Shown: positions 1 through 7,925 of the stretch, in pieces | Numbering within the stretch: position 1 is the first letter of the stretch | Layout: each line of letters opens with the position of its first letter | Position numbers and translations under genes: made by a program | The notes under the pieces: generated by a model | Seen by the model: the letters and a program-made list of their open reading frames with translations, nothing else | Databases searched by the model: none | What the model was told of the DNA's origin: nothing | From: Alphaproteobacteria bacterium | GTDB lineage: Bacteria > Pseudomonadota > Alphaproteobacteria > Rhizobiales > JAKIUO01 | Length of the DNA: 35,790 nucleotides | Direction: 5' to 3' | NCBI GenBank assembly: GCA_024280895.1 | Contig: JAJRPI010000090.1 | Location: 1-35,790, forward strand

Positions 1-1044
1 AAACAACCAATCGGCGTGGTGGCGGCCATTACGCCGTGGAATTTCCCCACCGCCATGATCACCCGCAAATGCGCACCAGCATTGGCGGTTGGTTGCCCGG
101 TCATTATCAAGCCCGCTCCAGATACGCCGCTATCAGCACTCGCTTTGGCGCAACTCGCGCATGAGGCAGGGTTTCCCCCCGGTATTTTCAATGTCTTGCC
201 GACCACTCAAACAAACGAGGTCGGCGGGGAACTGACAAGCAATCCTACAGTACGCAAACTATCTTTTACCGGCTCCACAAGGGTTGGCCAGATCCTGATG
301 GAACAATGCGCTAAAACCATCAAAAAACTGTCCCTCGAACTTGGTGGCAACGCCCCCTTTATCGTCTTTGACGATGCTGATCTCGACGAGGCCGTTGCCG
401 GGGCGATGATCTCCAAATATCGCAATGCTGGTCAAACTTGTGTCTGTGCCAACCGCTTGATGGTACAAGCGGGGGTCTATGATGCCTTTATCGAAAAGCT
501 CGCCAAAAGCGTTGAAGCGCTTAGCGTTGGTCCCGCCTTGACTGGCGATGTCGCGCCCAACAATGTCACGCAAGGGCCGTTGATCAACGATAATGCGATT
601 GCCAAAGTTGTGGAGCATATCGAGGATGCGCTCGAAAAAGGGGCGCGGGTCGTGACCGGCGGCAAACCCCATGAGCTTGGTGGCACCTTCTTCCAGCCAA
701 CGGTTCTTGCGGACGCAACATTCGATATGAAAGTGGCCCGCGAAGAGACCTTTGGCCCCGTTGCGCCCATATTCAAATTTGACACCGAAGAAGAAGCCGT
801 GGAGCTTGCCAATGACACACCGTTCGGGCTGGCGGCCTATTTTTATTCAGAGAATATGCGCCGTATCTGGCGTGTTGCCGAAGCTCTGGAAGTGGGATTG
901 GTAGGCATAAATGACGGGTTGATTTCAACTGAAGTTGCCCCCTTTGGCGGCGTTAAAATGTCCGGCCTTGGCCGTGAAGGATCCAAATATGGCTGCGACG
1001 AATTTCTTGAGATGAAATATATGTGCTTTGGCGGCATCAAATAA
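1..1044 (+). CDS. gabD: NAD(P)-dependent succinate-semialdehyde dehydrogenase, 5' end cut by window
   Basis: This is an aldehyde dehydrogenase superfamily enzyme that most likely oxidises succinate semialdehyde to succinate in the cytoplasm (GABA shunt). The reading frame is open to the first base of the window ([16 protein letters not shown]), so the N-terminal part is missing and any internal GTG near base 16 is not the real start. Visible family features are the ITPWNFP cofactor-binding segment, FTGSTRVG, the general-base region [16 protein letters not shown], the catalytic cysteine in [11 protein letters not shown], the [10 protein letters not shown] segment and the C-terminal [10 protein letters not shown], which is typical of GabD. 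The protein ends normally at base 1044. The next gene lies 262 bases downstream on the same strand. Assignment to GabD rather than another semialdehyde dehydrogenase rests on the TCVCANR and GREGSKYG segments and is fairly secure. Substrate is inferred. Confidence 0.9.
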   Translation, partial: KQPIGVVAAITPWNFPTAMITRKCAPALAVGCPVIIKPAPDTPLSALALAQLAHEAGFPPGIFNVLPTTQTNEVGGELTSNPTVRKLSFTGSTRVGQILMEQCAKTIKKLSLELGGNAPFIVFDDADLDEAVAGAMISKYRNAGQTCVCANRLMVQAGVYDAFIEKLAKSVEALSVGPALTGDVAPNNVTQGPLINDNAIAKVVEHIEDALEKGARVVTGGKPHELGGTFFQPTVLADATFDMKVAREETFGPVAPIFKFDTEEEAVELANDTPFGLAAYFYSENMRRIWRVAEALEVGLVGINDGLISTEVAPFGGVKMSGLGREGSKYGCDEFLEMKYMCFGGIK

Positions 1045-1306
1045 ACAGGCCCTCAGAAAAACCACCCTTCATTTTTATTTCAAAAAATACGAATAAAACT
1101 GACCGTTAGATTGTTAGCAATACAACGGCCGTGATCCAATCACGCGCCTGGCGCGATCCATGGGCAAGCCTCAAAGAGAGGCACACATACTAAAACAAGG
1201 AAGCAACTATAATATTTGCGCATGACGTATTTTGTGCAATGCTTGAGTAACGCAACAACAAAAATTGGTTATAAATCAAGTGAACATCTGGTTTTTTGGA
1301 GGGAAT

Positions 1307-2452
1307 ATGACGATACCAAGTAACGCTATTCTGGGTGGGACCTTTGTTTTCCTTGCTTTGTTTTTAACTTTTCTGATGTTCTATTTATGGAAGTTTCCCT
1401 TCGATCACGAAACAAATAAAAGCATGGCCCCGCGCTGGATGATGTTCACGCATCGGTTGTTCGGTTGGATTTTCGTTGCGATCTACGTATTTTTAATGTG
1501 GGATATGGTACCTCGGTTGTGGTCCTATCAAATCGAATTGCCTGCCCGCACCGTCATCCATTTGACCCTGGGGCTGACGATCGGCGCCATTTTGATCATC
1601 AAGATCATGGTGGTGCGTTTTTTCAAACATATGGAATCCCATTTGGCACCATTGTTGGGCATGTCTTTGCTGATCTGCACCATGCTGCTTACCGGTCTTG
1701 CTCTCCCCTATAGCGCCCGTGAAGCCTATTTGCGTTTGACCGCGCAAGATGGCCAGAATTTTAGCAAGGATCGCATTGCGCGCGTCAAAAAATATCTGCC
1801 ACAAGTAGGATTTTCTGACGAGGCCGGACTGCTGGAGCTGGCCTCTTCCAAGGGCTTGGCCGACGGCCGCATTGTGCTCACCAAGAAATGTACGCAATGC
1901 CATGATCTGCGCACCATATTAGCCAAACCGCGCACGCCGGATGCCTGGCAAAAAACCGTCAAGCGCATGTCCAACCGCTCAACGATCCTGACCCCTATCA
2001 ATCAAAGTGAACAATGGCAGGTCACGGCTTATCTGATCGCCATATCGCCGACCCTGCGCGAAGTGGCCAGCGAAAAACGCGCGCTAAAACTGCAAAACAG
2101 CGCCAGTAAACAGGCGGTCAATCTGGCCAAAAACGCCGTGTTGGAAAATTATGATGATGACAAGGCCAAAGGCCTGTTCGAGGTAAAATGCGCGCAATGC
2201 CACGAAACGGCGCTGGTTGAGGACGCTTCGCTTGATAATCGCGACACTGTCGTAATGCTGATAACCCGCATGGTCGCCAATGGCCTCACTGCCAGCGATG
2301 ACGAACTCAGCCAGATCATGGCCTATGTGACCCGCCATTTTGCCAAAGATAAATCTTCCGCGGTCACAGCTCCAGCAGAATCCCCCGCGACCTCGAGCGA
2401 TAATGCGGGTACGCTAGAAAAAGACGCCGAAAAACCTTATGGCTATGAATAG
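1307..2452 (+). CDS. Membrane-anchored two-haem c-type cytochrome with a four-helix b-type-like N-terminal domain
   Basis: This is a 381-residue protein that I do not recognise as a named family. The first ~135 residues form four hydrophobic segments (about 8-28, 47-68, 83-103 and 115-134) with histidines at 49, 85, 108 and 112. That pattern could hold b-type haem, as in cytochrome b561-like domains. The rest faces the periplasm and carries two c-haem sites, CTQCH (195-199) and CAQCH (295-299), each followed by a cytochrome c-like helical domain; the tail is low-complexity. The start is set at the ATG at 1307 because GGAGGG stands 4 bases before it; an in-frame start at 1265 is possible but has no such site. 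The gene ends 25 bases before the Rieske/glutamate-synthase-like gene, so the two are probably co-transcribed. Inference: it passes electrons between that protein, the quinone pool and periplasmic carriers. The b-haem assignment is tentative. Confidence 0.8.
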   Translation: MTIPSNAILGGTFVFLALFLTFLMFYLWKFPFDHETNKSMAPRWMMFTHRLFGWIFVAIYVFLMWDMVPRLWSYQIELPARTVIHLTLGLTIGAILIIKIMVVRFFKHMESHLAPLLGMSLLICTMLLTGLALPYSAREAYLRLTAQDGQNFSKDRIARVKKYLPQVGFSDEAGLLELASSKGLADGRIVLTKKCTQCHDLRTILAKPRTPDAWQKTVKRMSNRSTILTPINQSEQWQVTAYLIAISPTLREVASEKRALKLQNSASKQAVNLAKNAVLENYDDDKAKGLFEVKCAQCHETALVEDASLDNRDTVVMLITRMVANGLTASDDELSQIMAYVTRHFAKDKSSAVTAPAESPATSSDNAGTLEKDAEKPYGYE

Positions 2453-2477
2453 GCGATAACAAAAAGCGACCAAAAAT

Positions 2478-4088
2478 ATGAACACAGTTGCCATCGCCAA
2501 ATTCGCTGAACTCGAAGATCGCCAGCCAACCTATGCCATTGTCGGCGAGGTTGATCTGGTGATCGTGCGCATGGAGGATGACGTCTCCGTGTTTTATGGC
2601 CGCTGCCTGCATCGCGGGGCGCTGATGTCGGATGGATTTGTACAAGGCGACAATCTGGTTTGCTGCGTCCATTACTGGGATTATCGTCTCGATACAGGTG
2701 TTTCTGAATACGCCAATTCAGAAGTCCTGCCAAAATTTGCCAGCTGGGTAAAATGGGGCAACGTGCTGGTCGATGAAGACGAGATCAACACGTGGGCCCG
2801 GGCCAATCCACAACCCTTCAAGCGCGATGAATATTTGGGGCTTTACGCCGATAGCAGCCATGGCACAACCGAAGAACCCTATAACGGGCTCATTCAGCAA
2901 TATGCCAAAGACGGGCTCTCAAAAACCGGCCATCACGGCAAGGTGGATGCCATGGGCGTGCCACGCGCTGAACTTCCCGACTGGGATGATATTCAACTGC
3001 TGACCGCCCAGTTGGCCACGCCGCCCCTGCTCGATGATCATGAAGTTGGCACCGATATTACCATCGGCCCCAACGCGCAAAAACCGCTCAAACTGAACAT
3101 TCCCCTATTTGTTTCTGATATGAGTTTTGGTGCTTTGTCGGAACCCGCTAAAATCGCTCTGGCGCAAGGGGCCGAACTGGTTGGCACCGGCATCTGTTCC
3201 GGTGAGGGCGGCATGCTGGCCGAAGAACAGGCCGCTAACAGCCGCTATTTTTATGAGCTGGCATCAGCGCGTTTTGGTTTTTCATGGGACAAGATCGCAA
3301 AGGTGCAAGCCTTTCATTTCAAGGGTGGCCAAGGGGCCAAGACCGGCACCGGCGGTCATCTTCCCGGCGATAAGGTGAAGGGCAAAATAGCCCAGGTGCG
3401 AAATCTGCAAGAAGGCGAAGCGGCCATCTCCCCGTCCCGTTTTCCTGATTGGACCAGCACCGCGCAAATCAAGCAGTTCGCAGCCGAAGTGCGCGAGCGC
3501 ACGGGCGGTATTCCCATTGGTTACAAACTGTCGGCTCAGCATATCGAACAAGATATTGATGCCGCGCTTGAGGTTGGGGTCGATTATATTATTCTTGATG
3601 GGCGCGGCGGCGGCACGGGAGCCGCGCCGATAATTTTTCGCGATAATATCTCTGTGCCGACCATTCCCGCATTGGCGCGAGCACGCAAGCATCTGGATCA
3701 AAGCGGCCAGCAAAACATCACGCTGGTCATCACGGGGGGCCTGCGCAAACCCGCCGATTTCATCAAGGCCATGGCCATGGGCGCCGACGCCATCGCGGTT
3801 TCGAACTCCGCCATGCAGGCCATTGGCTGCATCGCCATGCGCGCCTGTCACACCAATAATTGCCCCGTCGGTATTGCCACGCAGAAACCTCACTTGGTCT
3901 CGCGCCTGATGGTCGACCGCTCCGCCAACCAGCTTAAAAACTTTTTCGAGGCATCAACGCAGCTCATGCAAGTCATGGCCCGCGCCTGTGGCCATGACCA
4001 TCTCTCAAAATTCAACCAGAACGATCTCACCACCTGGGACCGCAACATGGCGGATCTCTCCGGCGTCAAATTCGGCGGGTTGAATTAG
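2478..4088 (+). CDS. Rieske [2Fe-2S] domain fused to FMN-binding glutamate synthase-like domain
   Basis: This is a 536-residue two-domain oxidoreductase. Residues ~1-105 form a Rieske-type [2Fe-2S] domain with ligands C43-x-H45 and C62-x2-H65. From about residue 150 onward the protein resembles the FMN/synthase domain of glutamate synthase (GltB central domain), including ISPSRFPDW, the flavin phosphate-binding GRGGGTGAAP and a 3Fe-4S motif, C451-x5-C457-H-x3-C462-PVGIATQ. There is no glutaminase (class II amidotransferase) domain, so it cannot release ammonia from glutamine itself, and no signal peptide, so it is predicted to be cytoplasmic. It sits 25 bases behind the membrane cytochrome gene and follows succinate-semialdehyde dehydrogenase. 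Family knowledge: stand-alone GltB2-type domains serve in varied amino-acid or methylamine chemistry. The substrate here is unknown, and I would not call it a glutamate synthase without testing. Confidence 0.85.
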   Translation: MNTVAIAKFAELEDRQPTYAIVGEVDLVIVRMEDDVSVFYGRCLHRGALMSDGFVQGDNLVCCVHYWDYRLDTGVSEYANSEVLPKFASWVKWGNVLVDEDEINTWARANPQPFKRDEYLGLYADSSHGTTEEPYNGLIQQYAKDGLSKTGHHGKVDAMGVPRAELPDWDDIQLLTAQLATPPLLDDHEVGTDITIGPNAQKPLKLNIPLFVSDMSFGALSEPAKIALAQGAELVGTGICSGEGGMLAEEQAANSRYFYELASARFGFSWDKIAKVQAFHFKGGQGAKTGTGGHLPGDKVKGKIAQVRNLQEGEAAISPSRFPDWTSTAQIKQFAAEVRERTGGIPIGYKLSAQHIEQDIDAALEVGVDYIILDGRGGGTGAAPIIFRDNISVPTIPALARARKHLDQSGQQNITLVITGGLRKPADFIKAMAMGADAIAVSNSAMQAIGCIAMRACHTNNCPVGIATQKPHLVSRLMVDRSANQLKNFFEASTQLMQVMARACGHDHLSKFNQNDLTTWDRNMADLSGVKFGGLN

Positions 4089-4607
4089 GGAGATCGCTTG
4101 AGCGGCTCCCTACAAGATCGCCTGGAATGGATCCTTGAAAATTTGTGGCCCGGATAGTCGGGTTGTTGAACCGCTGTGATCCACAAATTTATCGATGATC
4201 CAGCTTCAGCAATCGATCACCTTGCCTCCCAACTACTCCCCATTTTCTCAACAACAAGAAGTTCCGTAGGGCGTCAATAGCGAAGCACCTTGCGCCGATT
4301 GGACGTTTGGGCGGCGCAAGGTGCTTCGCTATTGACGCCCTACAATCACGTACCCATTTCCTCTAATCCCGACACAAACCATCCAACCCAAATTTTTCCG
4401 GCGCGACGATGAGCGCGATCACCTCACCAATCGTCATCCTTGAAAATATGCGGCCACAATCTTCGCTCAAAACAATGTCCTCCCCCCGCATATTTATCGA
4501 GAACCCACCCTAAGCGATCTTGCGAGTTGCCGCTTGCTTGTTCCCCTTACGGAGAATATTGTTGCAGCAACGCTGATTTTTATTGCATTGCTCAAAGGAA
4601 GCCCGCC
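4089..4607. other. Gene-free intergenic stretch with hairpins
   Basis: No convincing gene lies here. The frame of the downstream CHAT gene is open upstream to 4440, but that stretch has no signal sequence or ribosome site. A short hairpin (AGGGAG at 4087-4092 pairing with CTCCCT at 4106-4111) overlaps the stop codon of the preceding gene. It has no T-run and is not a classical terminator. The main content is the long inverted repeat at 4266-4343, described separately. A weak ribosome site (AAAGGA, 4595-4600) precedes the next gene. Confidence 0.6.
4266..4343. repeat. Perfect 32-bp inverted repeat with 14-nt loop
   Basis: Bases 4266-4297 (starting GTAGGGCGTCAATAG) are the exact reverse complement of 4312-4343, with 14 bases between. 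The transcript would fold into a very stable hairpin from either strand. There is no T-run after either arm, so it is not a standard terminator. The GTAGGGCG...CGCCCTAC ends recall intergenic palindromic (REP/small MITE-like) elements dispersed in many proteobacterial genomes. I see no second full copy in this window. Confidence 0.8.
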
Positions 4608-7600
4608 ATGCTTCAATCATTCTCCCGCCTTTTGCTCCTCGCCCTTATTGTGGCCGCGGCCCTCACCCTGCCACCTGTGCCAAACACCCACGCGCAATCG
4701 GCGGAGTTAATGAAGGTCTTGCAGCAATGTCAAGCGCTCAGTAAGGCGAGCAAATATAAAGAGGGAATCCCGTGTCTGGAGCGTCTTGTCGAACTGATAA
4801 AGAAGGAGTATGGCCCAACTCACAAAATCACAGTGGCGCAGATGAATAATCTCGCTGGGCTCTATAAGTCTCAGGGACGCTATAATGAAGCTGAACCGCT
4901 TTATCGGCGTGCGCTACAGATTAACGAAAAGGCGCTGGGAGCAGACCATCCCTCGCTTGCCGCAGGTTTCACTGATCTCGCCAGGCTCTATAAGTCTCAG
5001 AGACGCTATAATGAAGCTGAACCGCTTTATCGGCGTGCACTACAGATCAATAAAAAGGCGCTGGGAGCAAACCATCCCTTGCTTGCCGCAAGTTTTAGTA
5101 ATCTCGCCGGGCTCTATAAGTCTCAAGGGCGCTATAATGAAGCTGAACCGCTTTATTGGCACGCGCTCAAGATCGAGGAAAGGGGGTTGGGACCAGACCA
5201 TCTCTTGGTCGCCACCACCCTCAACAATTTCGCTTTGCTCTATGCAGCACAGGGGCGGAACTCTGAAGCCGAGCCGCTCTACAAGCGCGCGCTCAAGATC
5301 GAGGAAAAGGCGCTGGGGCCAGACCATTCAGAGGTCGCCACTACGCTCATAAATTTTGCCGGGACCTATGCAGCGCAGGGGCGCTATTTTGAAGCCGAGC
5401 TACTCTACAGGCGGGCGGTTAAGATCAATGAAAAGATGCTGGGGCCAGACCATGCCTCGCTTGCTGCAGTTATCAACAATCTTGCTCTGCTCTATGTAGC
5501 ACAGGGACGCTACAAGGAGGCCGAACCGCTCTATAAACGGGCGCTCAAAATTACCAAAAAGGCGCTGGGACGACGCCATCCCTCGTTTGCTGCAAGTCTC
5601 AACAATCTTGCTATGCTCTATGCAGCGCAGGGGCGCTATTCTGAAGCCGAGCTGCTCTACGTGTACTCGCTCAAAATCAAGAAAAAGGCGCTGGGACCAG
5701 ACCACCCTGAGCTTGCCGCAACTCTCAATAACCTTGGCTCGCTTTATGAAAGTCAGGAGCGCTACTCTGAAGCCGAGCTGCTCTATAAGCGAGCACTCAA
5801 AATAATAAAGAAGGTACAGGGACCAGACAATCCTGAGCTAGCCGCAGCTTTCAATAATCTTGCCGGGCTCTATTTCGCACAGAACGACTGGCGACAGGCA
5901 GTCGCCAGCTGGAGGGAAGCAACAGCGATTCTCACTCGCCGGGCTAAGCGCAGCGGTAAAATAGGGAGAGGGGTAACCGGAAAGAAAAAGAGCGAAGTGG
6001 CTCAAAATAATCGGTTTTTCCGCAACCTTGTCAAATCAGTTTTTCGCCATGATTCCGCAGAAAAAGCCGGGCGCGAGATGTTTGAAACGGCGCAATGGGC
6101 GATTGGCTCGCAAGCCGCCGGGGCACTGGCGCAGATGTCAGCCAGAAAGGCGGCGGGCAGTGGGGAGCTGGCGGCGCTGGTGCGTGAACGACAGGACAGT
6201 GTGCGGACGTGGCAGAGCAATGAGAAGCGCATGAATGCTTTGCGCGGGGCGGGCAAGAGCGACAAGAAGCTTGAGGCGCAAATGGCGAGGCTGGACAAGC
6301 GCATTGCGCAGATCGACAAGCGCCTCGCCAAGGATTTCCCCAATTATGCAGCACTGGCCTCGCCCAAACCGCTGACCATCAAACAGGTACAAAAACTGCT
6401 GGGACCAAATGAGGCGCTTGTGCTGCTGCTCGATACACCAAAATTCTTTAGCGGCAGCAAACTAATCACCCCCGCCGAAACATTTGTCTGGGCGATCACC
6501 CGCGAGCAGGCCATATGGAAACGCGCCCCGCTTGGCGGCAAGGCGCTGGCCGACAAGGTCGCCAGACTACGTTGTGGGCTGGATGGCTCCAACTGGGCCG
6601 ACCCCTCTGGCTGGCCCGACAAGCAGCAATGGGACATTGAGGCCAAAGCGGCGCAGCAGATAAAACGCGACAAATGTATCGCTCTGATCGGCGCTACTTA
6701 TACGGATCGTGACTGGCCGCCCTTCCCCTTTGACACCGCCTTTGAACTTTATCAGACATTGCTTGCCCCCGTTGAACAGATCATCAAGGGCAAAAAACTG
6801 CTGGTGGCCGCGTCTGGTTCCCTCACCGGCCTGCCGCTGCAAATATTGCTGACGGACAAAACACAAAGCAAAGGCCCATCTGACGCCAAAGCCTATCAAA
6901 ACGCTCCCTGGCTAATGCGCGATCACGCCATTACCACCCTGCCCTCTGTGGCTTCGCTGAAAGCCTTGCGCGGGGTTGGCAAAAAGGGTGCGCGCGCCAA
7001 ACAGCCGCTCATTGCTTTTGGTGATCCTTTGTTCAACCTGCCCGGCAAGGACATCGCCCCGAGCGCCAGCGCCAGTAAAGCCAAGGCAGACCAATGCGGC
7101 AAGCTGACCCGCACCGCCAGCCGCACACTCCCTCGCTCTGTGACGCGCAGCTATGCCAGTTTTTTCAAGGGCCGCAATGCCAGCCTCGCCACGCTGGCGC
7201 AAAGCCTGCCACAGCTCGATGGCACGCACTGCGAACTCAACGCCATCGCCAAAGTGCTGAATATCAAGCCTCAAAGCATCAGGCTGGGCCGCGCTGCCAG
7301 CGAACAGGCGGTGAAAAAGGCGGCGCTCGATCAATACCGCATCGTCTATTTTGCCACCCACGGCCTGATCGCGGGCGATGTGAAGGGCCTTGGCGAACCA
7401 GCATTGGCGTTTTCGCTGCCCGCCAAAGCAAGCCCGTTAGATGATGGGTTGCTCACCGCATCAGAAGTTACCGATCTGAAACTCAACGCCGACTGGCTGG
7501 TGATGTCGGCGTGTAACACGGCAGCGGGCGACAAGCCGGGGGCGCAGGCACTTTCGGGGCTGGCCCGCGCCTTCTTTTATGCTGGCGCCAAAACGCTATT

Positions 7601-7808
7601 GGTGTCGCACTGGCCGGTCGGTGACGCCGCAGCGGTCCGGCTCACCACCCACGCCTTTAAAAACATGCAGGACAATCCAGAGCTTGGCAAGGCGCAGGCG
7701 TTGCGCCAATCCATGCTTGCCATGATCAACAAGAGCAAACTGGCCAATACTCACCCCACCAGCTGGGCACCGTTCGTCATTGTCGGTGAAGGGGGACGTT
7801 TTCAGTGA
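4608..7808 (+). CDS. Exported TPR-repeat protein with C-terminal CHAT (caspase-like) protease domain
   Basis: This is a 1066-residue protein. A Sec signal peptide (about 1-31, ending NTHAQS) points to the periplasm or beyond. The start at 4608 is chosen because the signal peptide begins there and AAAGGA lies 7 bases upstream. Residues ~75-440 are eight or nine 42-residue tetratricopeptide repeats of the kinesin-light-chain type (consensus NNLAxLYxxQGRYxEAEPLYxRAL). A charged helical linker (~440-590) follows, then a CHAT domain (~720-1060). The peptidase dyad appears intact: His918 in FATHGLI and Cys969 in MSACNTAAG. CHAT proteins are caspase/separase-clan peptidases, and the TPR region normally binds the partner or substrate. 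Similar TPR-CHAT proteins are common, and most are uncharacterised. The next gene, a membrane pentapeptide-repeat protein, follows after 117 bases and may be functionally linked. The target is unknown. Confidence 0.9.
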   Translation: MLQSFSRLLLLALIVAAALTLPPVPNTHAQSAELMKVLQQCQALSKASKYKEGIPCLERLVELIKKEYGPTHKITVAQMNNLAGLYKSQGRYNEAEPLYRRALQINEKALGADHPSLAAGFTDLARLYKSQRRYNEAEPLYRRALQINKKALGANHPLLAASFSNLAGLYKSQGRYNEAEPLYWHALKIEERGLGPDHLLVATTLNNFALLYAAQGRNSEAEPLYKRALKIEEKALGPDHSEVATTLINFAGTYAAQGRYFEAELLYRRAVKINEKMLGPDHASLAAVINNLALLYVAQGRYKEAEPLYKRALKITKKALGRRHPSFAASLNNLAMLYAAQGRYSEAELLYVYSLKIKKKALGPDHPELAATLNNLGSLYESQERYSEAELLYKRALKIIKKVQGPDNPELAAAFNNLAGLYFAQNDWRQAVASWREATAILTRRAKRSGKIGRGVTGKKKSEVAQNNRFFRNLVKSVFRHDSAEKAGREMFETAQWAIGSQAAGALAQMSARKAAGSGELAALVRERQDSVRTWQSNEKRMNALRGAGKSDKKLEAQMARLDKRIAQIDKRLAKDFPNYAALASPKPLTIKQVQKLLGPNEALVLLLDTPKFFSGSKLITPAETFVWAITREQAIWKRAPLGGKALADKVARLRCGLDGSNWADPSGWPDKQQWDIEAKAAQQIKRDKCIALIGATYTDRDWPPFPFDTAFELYQTLLAPVEQIIKGKKLLVAASGSLTGLPLQILLTDKTQSKGPSDAKAYQNAPWLMRDHAITTLPSVASLKALRGVGKKGARAKQPLIAFGDPLFNLPGKDIAPSASASKAKADQCGKLTRTASRTLPRSVTRSYASFFKGRNASLATLAQSLPQLDGTHCELNAIAKVLNIKPQSIRLGRAASEQAVKKAALDQYRIVYFATHGLIAGDVKGLGEPALAFSLPAKASPLDDGLLTASEVTDLKLNADWLVMSACNTAAGDKPGAQALSGLARAFFYAGAKTLLVSHWPVGDAAAVRLTTHAFKNMQDNPELGKAQALRQSMLAMINKSKLANTHPTSWAPFVIVGEGGRFQ
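4845..5895 (+). repeat. 126-bp in-frame tandem repeats encoding the TPR units
   Basis: The DNA repeats with a 126-base period (42 codons). For example, CTCTATAAGTCTCA recurs at about 4860, 4986 and 5112. The first three copies are nearly identical at the DNA level; later copies are more diverged. There are eight full units and a partial ninth. The array lies inside the TPR-CHAT gene and preserves its frame. Confidence 0.85.
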
Positions 7809-7857
7809 TATAAAGTGCTCGCGGATCTTTTAAAAATCCCCACAACCGATGAACCGC

Positions 7858-7887
7858 TTGCCGCCCCTCCCTCAATGACCTTATAGT
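7858..7887 (+). promoter_or_regulatory. Candidate sigma-70 promoter for the pentapeptide-repeat gene
   Basis: TTGCCG (7858-7863) and TATAGT (7882-7887) are separated by 18 bases and match the -35 and -10 consensus at 4/6 and 5/6 positions. The predicted start lies about 30 bases before the ATG at 7926. The site was found by eye, so a chance match is possible. If real, it allows transcription independent of the CHAT gene. Confidence 0.4.
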
Positions 7888-7925
7888 GAGCGCTGGGGCA
7901 AGTAAGTGAGCAGTGAGGGCTGGGA

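Noticed and set aside
3282-3893. Minus-strand frame of 203 codons inside the glutamate-synthase-like gene
   Set aside because: Antisense shadow of a well-conserved domain with FMN and 3Fe-4S motifs.
6912-7361. Minus-strand frame of 149 codons inside the CHAT gene
   Set aside because: It is the antisense shadow of the CHAT domain, whose motifs are clear on the plus strand.
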